The notes under the pieces were generated by a model. That model saw only the letters and a list, made by a program, of their open reading frames with translations, ran no database searches and had not been told where the DNA came from. Positions 55,401 to 61,400 of a DNA stretch of 64,000 nucleotides are shown one piece after another. The translations under genes and the position numbers were made by a program. The DNA lies in the NCBI GenBank assembly GCA_037783545.1, contig JBBELK010000003.1, positions 434,001-498,000 on the forward strand, written 5' to 3'. Numbering within the stretch: the stretch's first letter is position 1; each line of letters begins with the position of its first letter. This stretch comes from Henricia sp. BOLD:AAB3569 (taxonomy: Eukaryota > Echinodermata > Asteroidea > Spinulosida > Echinasteridae).

Positions 55401-58400
55401 GTCCACGGTTGTAAAACTGTGGTTTTCAAACCTATATAGGTTTGGGAACTAGTAATTGGTTCTCAAACCTATATATGTTTGATAACCAATTAACCCTAAC
55501 CCTAACCCTAAATATTATTGGTTCTCAAACCTATATAGGTTTGAGAACAAATTAAAATTATTATTGGTTCTCAAACCTATATAGGTTTGAGAACCAATTA
55601 CTAGTTCTCAAACCTATATAGGTTTGAGAACCATTTACGTTTAAATTTCATCTCTCTAGCTTTAGGTAAAATTAAGTTGGGTGTCATTACAAAAATTATT
55701 TTCTACAGTAAGGTAAAATTTAGTTAAGTGTCATTAAAGAAATTATTTCCTACAGTATAATGTAAAATCGAGTGAGGTCCACGATTGCCAGCAAATACAA
55801 GTATGCGTGGGTTGGGGTGGGGTGGGGTGGGGTGGGTGGGTTGGGGGTTGGATTATTAGAACCCTCGTGAGACACCAACCTTTTACTGGCATTAGTTTGT
55901 AAACAGGCACATCCGGAAAAGGTTGTGGAATCGCCAAAGATTGGACTATGCTACCGACTTGAAGATCCTCTGCCACGTAGACAGTGAAATCAATCGGTCT
56001 GGTGTCCAACCCAATGAACTGAACACCACTGACTTCAATAAACAGCGTAGAAGAGCACGGGTTACGCTCCGTGTGGAAAATGTCCAGATGATACGCATCG
56101 CCAACCTAAATGACAGATGAGGAATAACGGCTTGTCGTAGAGTATTGCACTTGTTCTAGAATCTTTCGAGAGAAAAATTGGGTCCATTAGGAAAACCTGA
56201 GGGAGTATCACTGTGCCTTATAGCTCAGCTGGTAGAGGCGTAGAGCATCTGCATGGTGTGTCAGAGGTCTTGGGGAAACCCGAGGGAGTGTACCACTGTG
56301 CCTTATAGCTCAGCTGGTAGAGCATCTGCCCGGTGTGTCAGAGGTCTTGGGGAAAACCTAAGGGGGTATATACCACTGTGCCTTATAGCTCAGCTGGTAG
56401 AGCATCGGCCCTGTGTGTCAGAGGTCTTGGGTTGAAACCCGAGGGAGTATATACCACTGTGCTTTATAGCTCAGCTGGTAGAGCATCGGCCCGGTGTGTC
56501 AGAGGTCTTAGGGAAAACCTGAGGGAGTTTATACCACTGTGCCTTATAGCTCAGCCGGTAGAGGTCTCGGGTTCGAATCCCGATAAGACCCTTACGATTT
56601 TGATCTCATACCAAGTTTGGTTGTGAAAGCACCATGAATGATTTTCTGCAGTGAAAATCACTATTTGCCACTTTGTGAAAATGCGAATTTTGAAATCGCA
56701 TTAGTTACGTGGATTTTGTAACTTCAAAATTACAAATTGTCAAATCTCGAAACTTCGAGAAAAATTTTCAGGACATCAAATAAAGACAAATTATACTAAA
56801 CAGAAATTGCTCTAAAAACTGTTCTTTGACGGATTCGCCACTTCGTGAAAATGCCGCGATTTAAAAGTGCAGGTTATATGACAAAATGCAAAATTCGGAG
56901 GGAAATGTCAAGGTGTCATCAAATGTCAACTATTTTTTTTTGTATAAAGCAAAAATAAAGAGCTTCATTGGAAAACAACCAAATATGGCATTCTGAGAAA
57001 ACTGTCATGTTATTACAACCAATAAATGATAAATTCAAATATAAGTCTGTTTTCAATACTGGAGAGACTTTTTCACCAGGATCATAACTCTGTGCAATGC
57101 CAGTTATCTTCTCTCAAAACAAAAGAAATATCTTAAGACAGATCTAAGAAGATAACTTGAGCAACAAATAGTGCGACAACATACCTTTCTGAAAACTCTG
57201 TGTACAAATTTCCTACAAATGTATTTAACGTATGTAACATAGGACACATACTTTGTGACATTTTTTTGGTGTCCTTGTTACATGCGGTATATTGGGAATT
57301 TGCACATAGGGCTTTCAGGAAGGTATGTTGTGGCACTATTCGCTGCCGTTCTTTAGATGAAGTTATCTCCTTAGATCTATCTTAAGATATTTCTTTTGTT
57401 TTGAGAGAAGATGAATGACATTGTACAGAGATATAATCCTGGAGGAAAAGGTCTCTCCAGTATTAAAAACGGACACATATAATCCTGGAGGAAAGGGTAT
57501 CTCCAGTATTGAAAACAGACACATATGTAAAACAGATTAGCCACGTGCATGAGGCAGTGTTGTAGTCGAGTCACCAATATTCTGCATTAATCGCAAAATT
57601 GTATTATTATTATTATTTTTAAAAAAATATATGTGACTCGAGTCACGAGTCACCATGTTCGAGTCTGAGTCATCATGGTCGAGTACGAGTCCAAGTCATT
57701 TTCCATTGTGACTCGAGTCGATGTCCGAGTCACGAAAAATGTGACTCGAGTGGGACTCAAGTCCGAGTCCTGGACTCGGGTCCTACAACACTGGCATGAG
57801 GCTAACATAGAAATATAGAGTGCAATAGTACGAATAATTCTATGAGGCGACATTTGATGTTCCACCAGGCAAAGCCGAGTGGAATAGCACATAAAATCTG
57901 TCACCGCGAGGTGAAGCTGAGTGAAATAGAACATTAAATCTGTCACCGAATGAAATTAATTGTTACTGCACAAATTTGTAAACATCATTAATGATTATTT
58001 GTTTTATAAAACACCAGAATAAATTCCTGTCATCTGAACTTACAAACTAGCGTTAAATCGCCCGCCATTGTGCTGCAACGTGTAGTTCGAGAAGATAACG
58101 CACGGCAGCCCGGCATCCATTCTGTACAGCCGTGCCTGCTTTTTGCGCAAAACGTGTAGTGCGAGTGGATATTCCACGGTGCGTCGGTGGATAACCAACG
58201 ACGCGCGGTGCGTGCAGCCCAAAGCATGGGTAATACTAAATAATAAATGAAACGTGACCCACAACGCACCAATCAGATGACGGGGACTTATTCAGGTGTT
58301 TTATAAATTGGAATATGTAGGAAGGTAGCAAGCATACTTGCCTCAAGTTTCAGTGCCTTGGTATACTCGACATCTGTAATAACACATTCTCCACTCATAA

Positions 58401-61400
58401 TTGACCCAGTCTCTGTTTTAATAGTACCATCACCTGTAATAAAATGAATAAGTTTCGCACTGAAAAAAAAACCTGGAAAGCGTTTACAAATGGCGTTATC
58501 TCTGTATGTAATTGTATGCGTATTGAGGATTTGTATATTAAAGAAAACCAACCTGTTTTCATAAGTAAAATTGTGAAAAATACCCATTTCCAAATTTCAA
58601 ATGGAGGGGCACCCGGGGTAATGATAATGATATGGATTTATACCGCGCACTTATCCGGGGAAATCCCGATCAAGGCGCCTACATTACCACCCTGATCATA
58701 GGGCTCCACTAAATCACTCCATATACCATCTCAGCTCCCTGGGGAGTATACAGCCCCGGCTGCCTTAGGCGCCCAACAACTAATCAAACACATCAACCTT
58801 CGCTACCCTCTCGGGTACCCATTTTGCTCCTGGGTGGAGAGAAGCCATGCGTGGCAAAGTACCTTGCTCAAGGGTACACGCACCATGGATGGACCGGACC
58901 GGGATTCGAACCCACTACCTTTGGAACTAACCCAGGTTTTGAATATGATCCACTAGACCGCTCGGCTCCACGTGCCCCAAAACCACTTCGCCCTGGACCA
59001 CTTCACCCAAAGGTCAATTCGCCCCAAAACCACTTCGTCCAAACACTACCTCGCCCAAATGCCACCTCGCCCCAAAACAAACTTGTGCACAGACCGTGGT
59101 TCAGGGCAAAATGGTTTTGGGGTGAAGTGACTGTAAACAATTTTTTGACTGTATTCTTAAAAGTTAGACGAAGTATGGAGCTGATTTTTTATTCAATCAC
59201 ACAGGGAGATGAATCTGTTTGTAACGGTTTACCAATCATGTATACTACAGCTGTACCTTTAACATATCCTAACTAAATTTGTACTTACCATTGGAAAAAT
59301 TAGAGACGATGCTTATTCTTCCACAAGGAGTGACCATTTTAGTAGGACTGAGTATTTCCATTACCAGAGTTTTATCAATGAAAAGCCACAGTTCGTCGCC
59401 ACCGCCCACAGTAATTATTTCAGATCCTGTGTAGACAATGCCAGTGTTGACTGCACTTGTAAATCTTTGGAACAGAACAAGAGGGAAAAAATACAGCAAC
59501 AAACACCGTGTTTACACTGGTCCCGAGCTCGGGATCAAGATTGATCCCCTGATAAGAATGCGCCAGTGTTAACCACAATGATCCTGAGTGCCGTGTTTAG
59601 ATTCTGTAGTTGATCTCGAGCGCGGCGGCAGAACTTGCAGTCAAAGGTCATGTTCTGTGTGTATGCACGGGTTCTCTCAAACAATGGGGGACATTTTGGG
59701 GAGGTTTAACAAAGAGAATAATATCGTCCGCGATTGCCAAGCGAACGTCCGCGATTCGCTCGTGTACAAAACAAACGAGAGTAAGGAAACAAAAACTATG
59801 TCCAAACAAAAGAGGAACAATGGGACGTCCGCGGTCAATGTGTGCATGGGTTGTGCATGTACAGTGTTCAAGGCCACTTGAATTTCACAGGCTTTTCTCT
59901 CGCTACGGCTGTGGAGCTGATGTGGTAAAGATTAATTGCTTATCTAACCGCAACTGATCCCGAGCTCGGGATGGAACCCTCCGCCAATGCGAGACAAAAA
60001 TCTCGGGGTCTGATCCGGGGCTGATTTGGTCCCGAGAGCGTTTACACTTAGTTTGTGATCCAGGGCTGATCCCGAGCTCGGTGTTCGACCCTGTGCTCGG
60101 GATCAAGTGTAAACAGGGTCAAATTCAGTGAACGGTATATTTATGGCTGCGTTTGGGTGTGTACTCGTGTTAGTAAGAGTAACTTCTGCGCGCATGAACG
60201 GCAAGAATAACGACACTTAGTTCAGTGAGAGTATGCTCTCGCTACTCCCCTGACAAATGGGGAGCGTGCTCTTACTCCCGACGAGTGTCATGTGATTTGT
60301 ATGAAGGAAATTTGCTCAACGTGTCAACTCGATAACTGAAGCAACAACTCACTAAGGTTTGTTTTAGACTATACCCAGCATGATATGTGGCAAAGGGACT
60401 CCCCCCTAACGCCCCTATACCTCAACACACTCTTCCCTTTTGTTAACGCACCAACACCCCCTAAAAACTGAAAGGAATTCCTTGGAAATTCCTTGGATGT
60501 TTAAGACACAATGGGGGAACAATGGTAGGGGGGAGTTTCTCTGCCACATATCGTGCTGCATATGTTTTAGACGGCACCAATAATTCTGCAGAGGTTGTCA
60601 TGACTGTACGTCTGTATTTTTTTCAGTTTCTTGTGAGCAGCGAAAGCATTTTTTAGTGCAGTCATGGCAGGAGACGGCCATCTTGACTGTTGGCTGTCTC
60701 AGTCAAGAAATTTTGAAATGTGTGAAATTTCGACTCCAGGTGGTCCCGGTCCCTTCCCGGTCTCTACACGGCGCGGACGGACATCTCTGTGGCTGGATGG
60801 ACATCTCTGTGGCTGCACGGAGGCTCACGGCAGCTCCCGTCGTCAATGCAATTCTTCCGAGAGGTCCGGGGAGAAAAATAAAATTGAACATGCTCAATTT
60901 TTTTACCCGTCCGGCCTGATAAGGCCAAGGATGCAGCAGGCGGTCAAGCCAGCTTCTATACGATGCTCAGGGATCATCAGGGGTGGTGCTCAGGGATCAT
61001 CAGGGGTGGTGCTCAGGGATCATCAGGGGTGGTGCTCAGGGATCATCAGGGGTGGTGCTCAGGGATCATCAGGGGTGGTGCTCAGGGATCATCAGGGGTG
61101 GTGCTCAGGGATCATCAGGGGTGGTGCTCAGGGATCATCAGGGGTGGTGCTCAGGGATCATCAGGGGTGGTGCTCAGGGATCATCAGGGATGGTGCTCAG
61201 GGATCATCAGGGGTGGTGCTCAGGGATCATCAGGGGTGGTGCTCAGGGATCATCAGGGGTGGTGCTCAGGGATCATCAGGGGTGGTGCTCAGGGATCATC
61301 AGGGGTGGTGCTCAGGGATCATCAGGGGTGGTGCTCAGGGATCATCAGGGATGGTGCTCAGGGATCATCAGAGGTGGTGCTCAGGGATCATCAGGGGTGG

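Noticed and set aside
55421..55632. CRISPR-like array of palindromic repeats
   Set aside because: Eukaryotic intron context, irregular spacers including telomere repeats, and no cas genes; palindromes are full dyads.
56253..56626. Forward frames across the tRNA-head array
   Set aside because: Repetition of the same 27-residue unit caused by the 80-85-bp repeat; not protein-coding.
58338..58433. GT donor for exon 3 at 58337
   Set aside because: It would give phase 1, incompatible with exon 4; the GC donor four bases upstream restores both frame and domain.
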